Source: Anastrepha obliqua (lineage: Eukaryota > Arthropoda > Insecta > Diptera > Tephritidae). Taken from it: DNA of 64,000 nucleotides. The stretch is taken from positions 9,548,001 through 9,612,000 of the forward strand of contig NC_072893.1 of the NCBI RefSeq assembly GCF_027943255.1. The letters run 5' to 3'. The notes under the pieces are model-generated. The model was not told where the DNA came from, ran no database searches, and saw only the letters and a list, made by a program, of their open reading frames with translations. This document shows positions 45,062-56,775 of this stretch, piece after piece. The stretch's first letter is position 1. Every line of letters starts with the position of its first letter. Both the position numbers and the translations under genes were made by a program.

Positions 45062-46550
45062 GGTAAAAATCTGCTTAGACTGACGCTTCCAACACGGTAT
45101 GTCATTAAGCGATCTGACGTCCCTGTCAAAAGATACAGGGTTGCCAGATGAGTCCGTCGAATATTGGCAACTCTGTATTACTCAACAGGTAATTAGGATA
45201 CATTTTCTACATTTCATAATCTAACGAAAACATTTCGCGGCATCTTTATCCTATCATACCAATGGTATGGTTTAATTATTTTGCTTTACCGCACTCAGCT
45301 GGTAGTATCTTAAAGGCGCCTCATAGTTTAGTTTTCTATTTATGGCAGGCCGAACCAAACAACGATGTTGAGTTCCGAGGTTCTTTCTCAAAATTTTAAA
45401 TGCATGGATGTGTCCCTGTATCAATACTCACTTGCAGTAAAATTATGGCTAATCCGACTCGTTCCGGTAACGTCGGACCGACTGTCGACTGTCAAAATTG
45501 TCTATACACCTTGCCTTGAGGAAACTAATTCCACTGCAAAATTCCTGCATAAGATCCCAGCGCAAACTTATCGAGAAATGTTTAAACTATTTTCTTTCGA
45601 CTAATTGCACATCGTGCTCTAGTGAGGCCGAAACGTTTAAAATTATATAAAAAAAATTTCACCTCTTTCAAATATGTTTACGTGGTTTTCATGGTTTTTG
45701 CGCTTTAATTTCACTCCCTTTTTCTTTTCTGCAAGCTCGTTTTTGCTGCTTTCACACATTTCACAGTATAGGTATATATTTTTGCCATGTACTTGTAATC
45801 TTTATATGTATGCGGCGATGAAAATCGTTGCCACAACACGTTTTGCAATTTCTTTCCAGTAATGCAAAAATACTTCCTCGTCTTAATTCCGAATACTCAT
45901 ACGACCCGCAGTGCCTCCAGTAGCAGCAGCCATCGAATGTAGATTTTTTTTTGTTTCTTTGTAATTTTTGTATTCTGTATCTTCTATGCCGCTTTGTCAC
46001 TTCCAACTGCCTGTTATGTTGCATGTTTTCTCTGCGCTGTTCTGACACTCGACTTACACTTGCTCGTGCAACATTTGCTGCTGCAGTCGCTAACAATGTT
46101 TTTTTTTTTTGGTTTTTATTGTACTTGCAGTCGCTTGTTAGCGTTTAAGAGTGGAATAACGAAAAATAAGCAGCAAACTTTTACAATTTTACTAAGTTTA
46201 CAGCAAATTATAACGGCTTGGCAAAAAACTGGCGCTTTTCTTAAAGTTTTTTGAGGATTTCAAAATTTCACGCGAAAATATACCAAAAAAAAACCAAGAA
46301 ATAAAATATCTTAACAAATTATTTACATATACATAAATAATCCTGAGTTTTCTTTTAAATAAAAAAATTGTAGCTTTCAAATTGTCGAGATATTTTTATA
46401 TGCAAACAAATTGCCTTCCTTTCGAATTTGACATTTTTAGGTACACATTTCCCATATAATAACTCTTTCAAATATTTTCTTCTGCCGGGTCAACTAGTAA
46501 GTAGAGCACTCCGTAAAAATCAAGTCCATTGTACTGCACTCGGGTTTCTT
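45062..46550. other. intergenic DNA, nothing recognised
   Basis: A short palindrome, CATACCAATGGTATG, lies near 45256-45270. The frame at 45365-45604 (79 codons) matches no family I know and has no context supporting it. Confidence 0.45.
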
Positions 46551-46552
46551 TT

Positions 46553-47400
46553 TTAATTTTCTTTAAATCTACTCGACCTCCAAAGAAATCTGAGTAGATC
46601 TAATGGTGCCAAGGAGCCAAGATGGTCGCTTTTCAACACATCAATGCCAAAGACCTCAAGTCTGATTCGAGCGAAGGGTGGGCAGATGCTTAGGAAGTAG
46701 TACGCCGTCTGATCCTCCTCTCCACATGCTGGGCAGAGTGCACTCTCTGAGATGCTTATCTTTTCCATGTACTTCGCCCATAGAAAGTGGCCCGTCATCA
46801 GCCCAACCCGCCGCCTATAGTCTCTTCTGCTTAATGACAGGAGGATATGCGACAGTCGGTCGAACATGACAGATACTCGTAACATCAGTTTTATCCATCT
46901 GCAGCCTCTCTCAGCCTGCCAAGCTCGCTTGCGGGTTGCTGTAACCCGTTTGCTAACCGTGGCTATAATGGCTGCAGAAGGAAGTGGCAGAATTGGCTCT
47001 GGGCCTCAGAGACCATCCCAGCTAAAGAGTCAGAAGTCTCGTTATCCGGGATACCCACGTGTCCCGGGACCAATGTTAGCATTAGGATATTACATGTGTC
47101 AACCGACGTAGTTCAACTTGGGTTTACAGGACTCAACTAACATTGAAGTGGTTGGGGGGCTGTCTAAGGCCATGAGCGTAGCTTTGCTGTCGCTGACACA
47201 TACAGTTCTGCCTCTCCATCTATTTTCCACAAAAAAGTGCATTGCTTCTTGCACACCATACACCTCCGCTGAATCACAGATGCTTACATTCCAAGAGCAA
47301 AGTGCAGTTTTGTCTCGCTGGACTCCACGTAGACACCAGAGCCGGAACCGCGCTCGGTCCTGGAGCCATCCGTGGAAATGCGAAAACGGTGTATGACGGG
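46553..47400 (-). pseudogene. non-LTR RNase H and C-terminal fragment (family G)
   Basis: The reverse strand from about 47400 reads ALCSWNVSICDSAEVYGVQE then CVSDSKATLMALDSPPT, an RNase H third-acidic block. A degraded stretch follows, then an open 110-codon frame (46885-46553): VMFDRLSHILLSLSRRDYRR, RVGLMTGHFLWAKYMEKISI, CPACGEEDQTAYYFLSICPP (zinc-knuckle block) and LRFLWRSSRFKEN. This is the C-terminus of an RNase H-bearing non-LTR element distinct from families A to C. Confidence 0.75.
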
Positions 47401-49279
47401 ATCATTTTCAAACACTTAAGTAATAAAATATTGTTTAAAATACCTTTTGGTTGAAATTTCTCTTACTCTTGCATTAAACATCTTTTTTACACCAGTTCAG
47501 TATTTGCTTATTATTTCATTCGCTTAGACTATGTGTCTGCAATTCTCAATCAGTTTATGATATAATTAGCTTAAAGCACATATAGCAGTCACAATTTAAA
47601 ATGGAATCCTTGGCTTACTAAACGTCCATAACATTTTGGGGCCTCCAAGCATCCAAGTAAAATTTTTTTAATGAAGAAAGGGTATCTGGTCCCTCCCTGT
47701 GTTTTCCTTTCATTAGCACTACAATTCTCATCAACTTTATAAAATGAAAAGTGAGCCTAGCTTTCGCTTACCAAATCTTTGAGCTCATTTCTGATAGTCA
47801 GCTTAACTGAAACTCATGCGGAGGTAGTAATTTGCTTTATTACCAGTGACTTTAACCGCCTCTCAGATGGTAGACAAGTGCGTTAGAGACAATATGCTGA
47901 TAAAATTAGTTTCTAGCCTGTTAGTCTCTAAGATCAATGGTACTGAAAAATGCATTGCACCACTTATAATTTCTTATAATATCTTCTGGTTCTTTACAGT
48001 CGACCCCCAACTCACCCCTAACTAAATCCATCCAATATTTATTTACTATAGCTCACTTCGATGTATTTGAACAAATGCATTCATTCACTTTGGCTCACAA
48101 ATTATCGCCTTTAAGCACTGCTATGTATTTTTCCACTTCGCCATCTTTTTGCGAACTTTGTGTATTTAGGATTTACTAGAGTGAAAAATTAGATGTCATT
48201 GCTGTGCGCCGCCTCGTAAATTCAACAGCTTCCGGTTAAGCCTTTCTGAGTTTCTTTTTATTTATATTTTTATACTACTTCCCTTCTTCACCTTCTATTC
48301 CATACGTTATTCTATTGTTATTTCACATGTTTATTTGCGCGCACCTACTCACAAGCACCTGCAAGTGCACTTCGCACAAATACAAAAATACTTCGAAGCA
48401 CGCTTTTAGGCACCAACAATGCACTTCAGACTCTTCGCTTCGAGTGGCCACCACATATTTTTCAATTTGACTCTGCTGCACTCTAAGCACGGCGGCATTG
48501 TTAGTTTGAATTCTTGTTGGTACTTTTCCAAAGGCAAGCGGCGGCATGTGGCATGTACCAGTCAGTTGTCAGACATATTACTTAGTATTTCTGCATGCAA
48601 GTATGTGTAGATATGTAAGTGCATAAGAAAATAGTAAATTTTACATTGTTGAGCTGTGGGTGCTACAAATTTATGCTACTTCAATGAGCTTAATAATACC
48701 ACACAAAAAATTGTTGCCCATGCTAGTCTTCGTTCATTTTTCGTCGTCTGCTTTTCTCCGCACAACAACAATCAACCGCACTCTTGATTATTCGGTTTTA
48801 TTTGAATGTTGGCAGAGGGCAGTGACATCTTAGTGGTGGTGGCAGGGGTTCCTAGTTAAACATGTAGGCAACTGACGTTTGTAAAAACAGCAAAGTTGTG
48901 CAAAAGTAAAACAAAAGCGCTCCGAAATTGTTAAAAAGCATGACACGCCGTTGTCAGTACGTTGGAAGAGTTCATTTACACTTCACTCACCACAATGAGT
49001 TTCCAGAATGTTAGCATTTCCTTAAACGGTATCTGTTGCTTAAAACGCTTCATAGAGGGTGTGGAATTACTGATATTAAGAACTCCGATGTTTTACTGAA
49101 ATTTAGTTTGGAAATTATAGTATTTAGAATATTTGAAAAAATGTTATAATTTAGTAGAAACTAAGTGAAAAATGAGCGAAAATAAATTTTATGAAGCCCA
49201 AAGGGATGAACCTCTACAAATACTCGAAAATTTACTTTGCAGTCTAAATAGATAAGATGATTGCAAGTTTTGTGCTAAA
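47401..49279. other. intergenic DNA, nothing recognised
   Basis: Ordinary AT-rich sequence. The short opposing frames near 48323-48610 have no family resemblance. Confidence 0.5.
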
Positions 49280-49281
49280 TA

Positions 49282-50209
49282 AAGGGTGATTTTTTAAGAG
49301 CTATAGGAAAGTTTTTCAAAAAAACACTCGTGAAATTCAGAAAAATGCATGAAATTTTCATTTAAATCGATAGTGCAGTCCATGTAATTTAAGGTTTGAA
49401 GATTATTTCATGCAAATGTTGACCGCGTCTGCGCCTCAAATGGTCCATCCGCTTAGTCCAATGCTGGCATATTCTTTCCAATGTTTCGGCCGGTAACTCA
49501 CATATAAATGCTTCAATGTTGTCTTCCAATGCGTTAATTAAGGCAAGCTTGTTTGAATAGACATGAGCTTTAACATAGCCCCACAAAAAATAAATATCGC
49601 ACGCCAAAGCCAATTGACAGGTCCCGAACGTGAAATAAAATGTTCACCGAACTCGCCTCTCAACAAGTCCATTGTTACGCGTGCTGTGTGGCATGTGGCA
49701 CCGTCTTGCTGAAACCACATGTCATGCAAGTCAAGCTCTTGCATTTTGGACAAAAAAAAGTTGGATATCATTTGACGGTAGCGCTCACCATTCACAGTTA
49801 CGTTACGATTCGCAGCATCTTTGAAGAAGTACGGTCCAATGATACCTCCAGCCCACAAACCGCACCAAACTGTGACCTTTTCTGGATACATTGGTAGCTC
49901 TTGCAATTCTTCTGGCTGATCTTCACTCCAAGTCGACATTTCTCTTTATTTACGTACCCATTGATCCAAAAATGGGCTTCGTCGCTGAACACAATTTTTC
50001 GATAAAAAAGTGGATCTTAAACTTTCTTAACAGAACACGCATTTTTATAATAAAATTCAATGAATTCGCAAGCGTTGTTCATTTGTAAGATGATTCATGG
50101 TTAAATTATAGACCAAACTTAAGATGTTTGACAGTGAAACAAAACACGAAACGTGCGTCAGCTGTTTAAACCAACTGTTTAAAAAGATAATAGCTAAAAA
50201 ATCACCCGT
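49282..50209 (-). mobile_element. DD41D (rosa-type) element, internally deleted
   Basis: The left end AAGGGTGATTTTTTAAGAGC and the right end (reverse complement ACGGGTGATTTTTTAGCTAT) are imperfect inverted repeats. TA flanks both sides (49280-49281 and 50210-50211). The length is 928 bp, almost the same as the element at 9354-10283, and it likewise lacks the N-terminal half of the transposase. Confidence 0.88.
49389..50098 (-). pseudogene. DD41D transposase remnant
   Basis: The start at 50098 gives MNHLTNEQRLRIH and then a stop. After about 30 codons the sequence joins FSDEAHFWINGYVNKEKCRL (first aspartate). A frame change leads to EELQELPMYPEKVTVWCGLW, AGGIIGPYFFKDAANRNVTV, NGERYRQMISNFFLSKMQEL, and FQQDGATCHTARVTMDLLRG (second aspartate). 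Past FISRSGPVNW a short deletion removes the LTPLD pentad, so the third aspartate is missing and the sequence continues YFLWGYVKAHVYSNK. The C-terminus is RRRRGQHLHEIIFKP. Confidence 0.88.
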
Positions 50210-50211
50210 TA

Positions 50212-50260
50212 CAAGGTGGCGCAAAATTAATCTCCGTCATGTGAGTTGCGAATAACTCGA
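50212..50260 (+). repeat. partial AAGGTG dispersed repeat
   Basis: ACAAGGTGGCGCAAAATTAA directly follows the TA duplication of the DD41D element. It matches 24449-24470 and is related to 20738. Confidence 0.5.
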
Positions 50261-50900
50261 GGCGCGTATAAGAATGTCGAGAATTTTTACCTCTTTGACA
50301 GCATAATGACTGCTATTTGTACTGGCTTTCGGGACATGTCAATGTTTCGCGAAATAAAGAAACTGTTAAAAGCGCGAAGAAACGGTGTAAGGCAATACTA
50401 AATTTATAAAGTCAGCATAAAGAAACTGAAATTCTGCACAGCGTTTACTTTGACCACCACATCTCAATAATTTTACTAAAAACTCCTACACTCAGACTTC
50501 TATTTGGCATTTTTTCCAACACAGTGGCACATTGTTATCTCTGCATTGTTTTCTCAAAGATTTAGCGTTGGAACTTCCTAAACAGTCCAGAAAGAAAGTT
50601 AGATTTGGGTAGCCGTCGGAATAATGAATCGATTACTAATCGATGTGATGAAACTTATTAACGATCAAAGTAAGTCAAGATCCTGCTGCGGAATTTTTCT
50701 AAGAATCTTTTGAAAAATTTCATGTATGCAATTTTATATATCATTGAATTGTAATATGTTGTAAGTTTCAAGTTGATAAAAATCAAACTAATTTTTGAGA
50801 ATTTTCTCTATATAGAAAAACGGAACCAACACCGTCAGCAGAAGAAAGAAATCAAAGCAATTTTCAGCCTTTTGAAGCTTGCACCAAAATTCAATGATCT
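50261..50900. other. intergenic DNA, nothing recognised
   Basis: AT-rich sequence without recognised features between two transposons. Confidence 0.5.
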
Positions 50901-50901
50901 T

Positions 50902-52157
50902 TTGGGTTGGCAACTAAGTAATTGCTGATTTTTTTAGAAAATCAAACACAATTTTTTCATGGAACTAAATAATTTTATTCTGTAATGTATTGCCCCTTTT
51001 GTCAATGACCTTTTGCCATCTTTCAGGCAGCATTATAAATCCACGTTCATAAAACTTCTGGTTTTTATTGGCAGAAAACTGAATCAGGTACTATTTGACA
51101 TCATCATCATTATTGAAATTTTTTACCATACAAGAAGTTTTTTAAAGATCGAAACAAAAAGTAATCAGATAGTGCAAGGTTCGGCCTATATGGTGGATGT
51201 GGCAAAACATCCCAACCAAGTTCCAAGAGTTTTTGCCGAGTGGCCAAAGATGTGTGTGACTTTGCATTGTCATTAAGGAATACAATGCTTTTTCAATTTG
51301 TCAATTCGGGCGCTTTTCTTCAACTGCATTGTTTAATTTCGTTACTTGTCTCATTAGTTGACATCAGAATTGATCGTTCGGTTGGGTGGTAAGAGTTCAA
51401 AGTAGATAATTCCTTTGTGATCTCAGCAAGCTGATAACAAAACCTTCTTTTGATGAATATCAGCTTTTGATGTTGTTTGAGTTGCTCCACGATCTTTTCC
51501 GCTTGATATTTTAATAAACAACCCATTTTTCATCATTTTAAAAATGGATGATTTTCATAACGTTTCTTTAGCAAATCGCAGCTGCTAATGCGTTGCCTTA
51601 AATGCATTTCTTTCAGTTCGTGAGGAACCAATGTATCGAGTTTTTGAACATAGCGAAGTTGTTTTAAGTGATTTCCAATGCATGTATGTGACACATGAAG
51701 CTTCTCTGCATTCTCACGTGTTGCACTGTGACGATCCGAATCGATTATTGCTTTGATTAGGGCGTCATCAACTTCAACTGGACGACCAGAGCGTTTTCCA
51801 CCTTGGAGTGAAAAATCACGAGAATGAAATTTGGTAACCAATTTTGGCACTGCCGTTATTTTAAGGCTTCGTCACCATAAACAGCACATAACTTTTTATA
51901 AGCTTCCGATGCGGTTTCCCCTTTGCGGAAATAAAAAAGTAAAATATGAAGAAAATGTGCCTTTTGATTTTTCATTTTTCAACGAACGCCAAACGAAACT
52001 ACGCAACCGATCAAAAAACTTTTTTTACTGATTGACAATTGAGTTCCCAACTATCGAATAGCAAATGTGTTTTACATTTGTACTACGTCTGCAAACCTAA
52101 AAGTTCAACTGAAACCATCTATGAGTGAAAACCGCAATTACTTAGTTGCCAACCCAA
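50902..52157 (-). mobile_element. mariner element, full length, degraded
   Basis: Inverted ends both start TTGGGTTGGCAACTAAGTAA, with 24 identical bases. TA follows the right end (52158-52159), but the left flank reads TT. The length of 1256 bp is that of a complete mariner. This end sequence is the type I associate with the mellifera subfamily, from memory. Confidence 0.9.
50965..51975 (-). pseudogene. mariner transposase, full-length but broken
   Basis: The start at 51975 reads MKNQKAHFLHILLFYFRKGE, then KKLCAVYGDEALK and a stop. The frame continues FHSRDFSLQGGKRSGRPVEV, EKLHVSHTCIGNHLKQL, LVPHELKEMHLRQRISSCDL and YENHPFLK. The TGDEKW block is not recognisable, so the first catalytic aspartate appears lost. 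The sequence resumes as GIIYFELLPPNRSI, LNDNAKSHTSLATRQKLLEL (second aspartate) and LPHPPYRPNLALSDYFLFRS (third aspartate, 34 residues on). LPERWQKVIDKRGN precedes the stop at 50965. Multiple stops and frameshifts are present. Confidence 0.87.
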
Positions 52158-52159
52158 TA

Positions 52160-52235
52160 TAAACTGCACACCCGAAATTTTTCTAAAAATTCTGAGTATT
52201 ATTTTACAAATTTTATACAATATAATATATATATA
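52160..52235. other. short spacer between two mariners
   Basis: AT-rich and ends in a TA run, which provides the TA target of the next element. Confidence 0.5.
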
Positions 52236-53169
52236 GCTTCTGCTCAAATATGAACGAGACGGTATCAATAAAACGGTCCGCCGATGACATATGGCAAAAA
52301 TAAATTTTTTATTTTTTGGTAGGACTGTTATAAGCTTACATGGCAAATTTCAGCGTGATATGTCACATAGTTTGTTTTCTGTGCTACTGTAAACAAGTCA
52401 AGCTCGAGTGTGTTCTTCGAATTCTCTTTTATGACTTCAATTGTCTCAAAATGTTTTCCATGGAGCGGCAACTTGAGCTTGGGAAACAGGAAAAAGTCAC
52501 ATGGAGCCATATCAGGCGAATACGGTGCTTGCGGAACGATATTAACATTATTTTTGTTCAAATAATCGCGAACAAGACGTGATGTGTGAGCTGGTGCATC
52601 ATCGTGATGCAAGAACCATGACTTGTTGTCCCACAATTCCTTCCTTTTAAGACGAATGTTCTCGCGCAAACGCCTTAAAACGTCTAAATAATATTCAGCG
52701 TTAACCGATTTTGCGATTTGTGCGATTTTCAAGCACAATTTCCTTTACTTTTCCGATGTTTTCGTCGTTTACTGATGTTGCTGAACGACGTTCATGAGGC
52801 AAGTTTTCAACCGATGTACGACCCTCTTTGAACGATTTGAACCACTGGAAAACACGTGCACGCGATAGAGCAGAGTCCCCATAGGTTGTCTGCAATATTT
52901 TTAAGGCATCTGAAGCCGAAATTTTGTTGGAATAACAAAATTTCAAACAAATTCTTTGTTAAACTTGAATTTCCATCGTTTAATTCGAAAAACACACTCG
53001 AGCTTGACTTGTGTACAGTAGCACAGAAAACAAACTATGTGACATATCACGCTGAAATTTGCCATGTAAGATTATAACAGTCCTACCAAAAAATAAAAAA
53101 ATTTTTTTTGCCATATGTCATCCGCGGACCGTTTTATTGATACCGTCTCGTTCATATTTGAGCAGAAGG
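52236..53169 (-). mobile_element. mariner derivative with about 188-bp terminal inverted repeats
   Basis: The arms 52236-52423 and 52982-53169 are near-perfect inverted copies (GCTTCTGCTCAAATATGAAC outward), with a few mismatches. TA flanks both ends (52234-52235 and 53170-53171). The left arm encodes the last about 31 residues of the transposase, so the right arm carries an inverted copy of that coding end. Total 934 bp. Confidence 0.92.
52328..52976 (-). pseudogene. mariner transposase, internally deleted
   Basis: From 52976 the reading is MEIQV, a stop, then ICLKFCYSNKISASDALKIL, QTTYGDSALSRARVFQWFKS and FKEGRTSVENLPHERRSAT. After EIVLENRTNRKI the sequence jumps to AKSVNAEYYLDVLRRLRENI, so the middle third with WVPHEL and the first catalytic aspartate (TGDE) is deleted. 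FLHHDDAPAHTSRLVRDYLN carries the second aspartate and YSPDMAPCDFFLFPKLKLPL the third, 34 residues apart. The C-terminus lies in the left arm and stops at 52328. Confidence 0.9.
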
Positions 53170-53184
53170 TATGTAACCCCTTAA

Positions 53185-54175
53185 GATAATCCTGTAGCAA
53201 AATTTACATGACTGATAGACGTTTCTTCATAAAATATGACGATGAGTGCTCTGTTATCTTGACGGCGTCTGCTGGAGTACCTCAAGGAAGCATACTGGAC
53301 CCCATACTATACTTAGTATACACAGCACAGCCAACTACTCGAGGATCAATGATAACTACATTTGCAGACGACACAGTTTTAATGTCAGCTAACCACAATG
53401 AAGAAGCAGCAACAAAAACACTGCAAGATTCGCTATCAGCTACAACACAATGGTTTGAAAAATGGGGCATTAAGGTCAATAAAGACAAAACACAACATGT
53501 AATATACGCGAAGAGAAAATCTGCAAGATATCCAATCCAAATTAACGTGGAAGACATAAAAATGCAGTCAAGTGCAAAATACTTAGACATAACGATTGAC
53601 TCAAAACTCACATGGAAAAACTCAGATGAAAAACAAATTCCGACAACTCTACTGGCTACTAGGAAAACAATCAACCCTAAGCTTATTTAATAAACAAATG
53701 ATATACAAATCAATAATCAGACCGACATGGACCTACGGACTAGAAAATTGGGGGACTGCTAGTAAATCAAACCTACAAATCATTCAGAGAAGTTAATCTA
53801 AGATGCTAAGGACAATCACAAACGCAAATTGGTACATAAAAAATGACGACATTCACCGCGACCTCGACATAGACACTGTCACTGAAGCAGTAAAAAGAAG
53901 CAGCAGTAAGCACATCTTGCGATTATTAGAGCACAAAAACCATGCGGTGAGACTGATACCGGAAACGGAACTTAAACCAAGAAGACTAAAGCGTAAAACA
54001 CCCACAGATCTTGCTCGTACTGTAATATAAAATAAAATAATATAAAATTATAGAAAACTATGAATTAGTAAAATTGTAACTAAATACCACCAAAGGCAAT
54101 AATGTTCTCTTTCAAAGGGAAGGAACATTTTAATTCCAAACCTTAACACCAATTACTTATTGTTAATATTAACAG
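53185..54175 (+). pseudogene. Jockey-clade non-LTR reverse transcriptase, 3' part
   Basis: RT starts mid-domain: DRRFFIKYDDECS, ASAGVPQGSILDPILYLVYT (motif B), then TFADDTVLMSANHNEEAATK with the FADD active site intact, WFEKWGIKVNKDKTQHVIYA (motif D) and AKYLDITIDSKLTWK. A +1 frameshift near 53620 leads to YKSIIRPTWTYGLENWGTAS and NLQIIQRS. A stop at 53794-53796 follows, then SKMLRTITNANWYIKNDDIH and KHILRLLEHKNHAVRLIPET, the standard Jockey C-terminus. No RNase H is present, as expected for Jockey. The copy is 5'-truncated, and the 3' untranslated part runs to about 54175. The low damage suggests a fairly recent insertion. Confidence 0.87.
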
Positions 54176-54190
54176 ATTGTAATTTATAAT

Positions 54191-54285
54191 ACAAGAACAA
54201 CATCAAGACGCACACCACAAATAGGAGGAGGAGCTCGGCCAAACACCCGAAAAGGGTGTACGCGCCAGTTATATATATATATATA
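54191..54285 (+). mobile_element. 5'-truncated SINE with 11-bp target duplication
   Basis: GAACAACATCAAGACGCACA and CCACAAATAGGAGGAGGAGC, then CTCGGCCAAACACC and TGTACGCGCCAGTTATAT, are the 3' part of the SINE at 25042-25357. TAATTTATAAT flanks it on both sides (54180-54190 and 54286-54296). The tail is (TA)n. It lies at the 3' end of the Jockey copy. Confidence 0.88.
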
Positions 54286-54296
54286 TAATTTATAAT

Positions 54297-56630
54297 GGAA
54301 AAAAAAAAATATATATATAGAATTTCTGAACTCTTATTCCTAAACGGTGACATGGATTGCTTTGTGCTGTTAAAATACCCGTATTTTCTGTAATAAGCAT
54401 AAGATAATAATGTTTCGCTTGTTTGTTAGGATGCCCACTTTCATTCTACAAAAATATTACACCAATATTAAAAAATAGTTTCATCCAAGGCATTCTAATA
54501 AAAATCTAAAAAATGTTTTTTTTTTATTTGTGCTTGTATGCTTAATGCATAAATTCTGCTATCTATCTATCTATTCTTCATATCTCAATTTCTTGCGCCC
54601 TAAATCTTTTGCAACGCCAACTGTTTTCGGTCATGCGCCTCAAAGTAGACTTTAAATATTCGCTTGCAATATTCTTTGCACAAACTCTATTTTCTTGTTT
54701 TATTTTAATATTTGCGCTTGAAGTATTTTCACTTCAAGCAGAACATACACACACACCACACAACCACACATACGCCCAAACGAAAACCATATGCAGGCGC
54801 ACACATATTTTCTCATATAATATATTAAATATACTTTTAACACATACAAGCGTACTTATGCGATGGCCTGCATGTGGAAGGCAATGCTTGTCTGGGCATT
54901 GTTCAGCATTTTTGTCATCTTTTTGATGTGTGTCAGTGCACTTATTGTCCGTCGACGTTGAAGCCGATGTCGTTGACATTGTTCTCCTCTACTATATGTC
55001 CGCTTTTCGCTTTGTACTTCCAAGTAGTTTACGAGATTTTTTGCCATGCTTCACTCCACGCCACGTCTTCACTCACTCACTCCACTGCCAAATCGCCTCC
55101 TTTGTTAACGTTTATTTTGGCTTACATTCTGCCTTTGTTTTTCCATTTTTCTTTCACTTTTTTCATTCAAGTTAACGGCTGTGATATTCAAATCCGTTTT
55201 ATGTTCGCTTAAGTTTTTCACTGCGCCATGAAGTTCAAAATATATTAAAAGAAGTTGCGATGAGTCGGAATGTTGGTGAAAACTTGCCGCATGTACTATA
55301 AATGTCGTATGTGTGCAGCACTACCAACAACCGGGGGGATGTATCTTCTTTTTTTGTTTACGCTCTCAGCTGGATGACGACATTGACTTGCGTCGCTGCC
55401 ACTGTCATTCATTTAGACTGTCAATTTCTGATTTCCTTCGCTTTTGTATTCGCACATATGCACACACAAATACATGCATGGATGTTTATATGGGTGTGTT
55501 AGCCGCGCTATATAGCAGTGCAGTTTGTGCGAGCTATAGAAATTTAAAAAAGTTTGAAATCAAAGCAGATCCTGTAACGTCACACATTTCACGCCCAACA
55601 GCTGTCGACCATTGATTACCTTCCTGCCTTTTCCACAAATTATTGCCCTTATTCCGTTAGAAACGCAGGCAATTGCTTGTCGCTGCTGTCATATTGTCAT
55701 CCCTTTGTCATCTGCTGCCAATGCCAATGGCTGTCAGTCTAAAATTGCCAACGGCCATTCGCAGAAAAGTTGGCAGCTCTCTTTAAAATCGAAATTGCAA
55801 TTTGGATCCATTTGGCCCATCATTATTTGATGATTGGACATTTCAATGCGTAATTGCTGCTGCCAAAAGTATCCGTAAACGGACAGTAACAGGGGCATAG
55901 AAAATATCAGCGCATATGCCGTTATACATACATAGTAGTTTTGGTAAGTAACAATGCAGCTATGCAATAAAGAAATTTTCGTACTAGAATTCTTGCTCTA
56001 AATTGAAACAGTTTAAAATACGTAAATACGTACATATAATGTAAGTCAAGGGAGCCAACCTCTCTGTCGCAGAATTGACGATAATTCAATAATTTTTCTT
56101 TGTATGGAAAGTTTCGAATGCCCAAAATTTAAAACAAAAACGAAAAGGAAAACTAAAATTGAAATTACGAATCCCATATTTTTGGCGTATTTTTTTAAAT
56201 TCATCGGACTTACATGAAACTTGTTACTCTGGCAGTTTTTTAAATCACTGAACACGCGATTTAGGCAAGAATGATACAAACAAGATTGCGCCCATCAGAG
56301 AGTGCGTGACGTCACACTAGCCTAGTGGTGCAGTGTTGGCCAACTCATCCCACTTGACAATAAATTTAGTGCTTTTTTATACTCAAAGTGCGAAAATTGT
56401 AAGTGAAAAGTATTTTTACATTTAAAAAAAATGTTAAAAGAAGCGACTCTAAAAGGATTTAAGTGCTATTGAAAATTCTTTTAGAATTTGATGTTTTGAA
56501 AAGGCAAATCTTAGTTTTTGCTCCTTTTGAGGTCATCGAGGAACATTGGGTTATCTTCTTTCAACTCTTCGCAACATTTGAAACGTGAGTTGGAATCATA
56601 TAAAAAAATAGTACCAGATAATACTGCTGA
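54297..56630. other. intergenic DNA, nothing recognised
   Basis: Includes a CTAT run near 54562-54580 and a CA-rich tract near 54745-54775. Several overlapping plus-strand frames at 54874-55615 are T/C-rich and show no family motif or splice pattern that I would trust. Confidence 0.5.
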
Positions 56631-56633
56631 AAG

Positions 56634-56775
56634 CGGCCTCGGTAGTCTAGCGTAAGTGCACTAGCCTGCCATCCCAGAGGTTGTGAAGCGAATCTCACGT
56701 AAAGTACGGTCCTCGCACTTTTCCAAAGTTACCTACTTTCCTAGTGTCTAGTTTCTAAAAGAAACAAAAAAAAAA
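56634..56775 (+). mobile_element. second tRNA-derived SINE type
   Basis: GCGGCCTCGGTAGTCTAGCG then TAAGTGCACTAGCCTGCCAT has the look of a tRNA 5' half with an A box. GAGGTTGTGAAGCGAATCTC corresponds to a B box (normally GGTTCGAATCC). The sequence ends in AAACAAAAAAAAAACCC. The head differs from the other SINE. No clear target duplication was seen, and too many differences exist for a working tRNA. Confidence 0.65.

Noticed and set aside
52856..53077. Plus-strand frame ending TVAQKTNYVTYHAEICHVRL
   Set aside because: It is the inverted copy of the transposase C-terminus in the right arm of the mariner, not an independent gene.
54874..55615. Cluster of plus-strand frames of 66-112 codons
   Set aside because: T/C-rich, mutually overlapping in different frames, with no recognisable domain.
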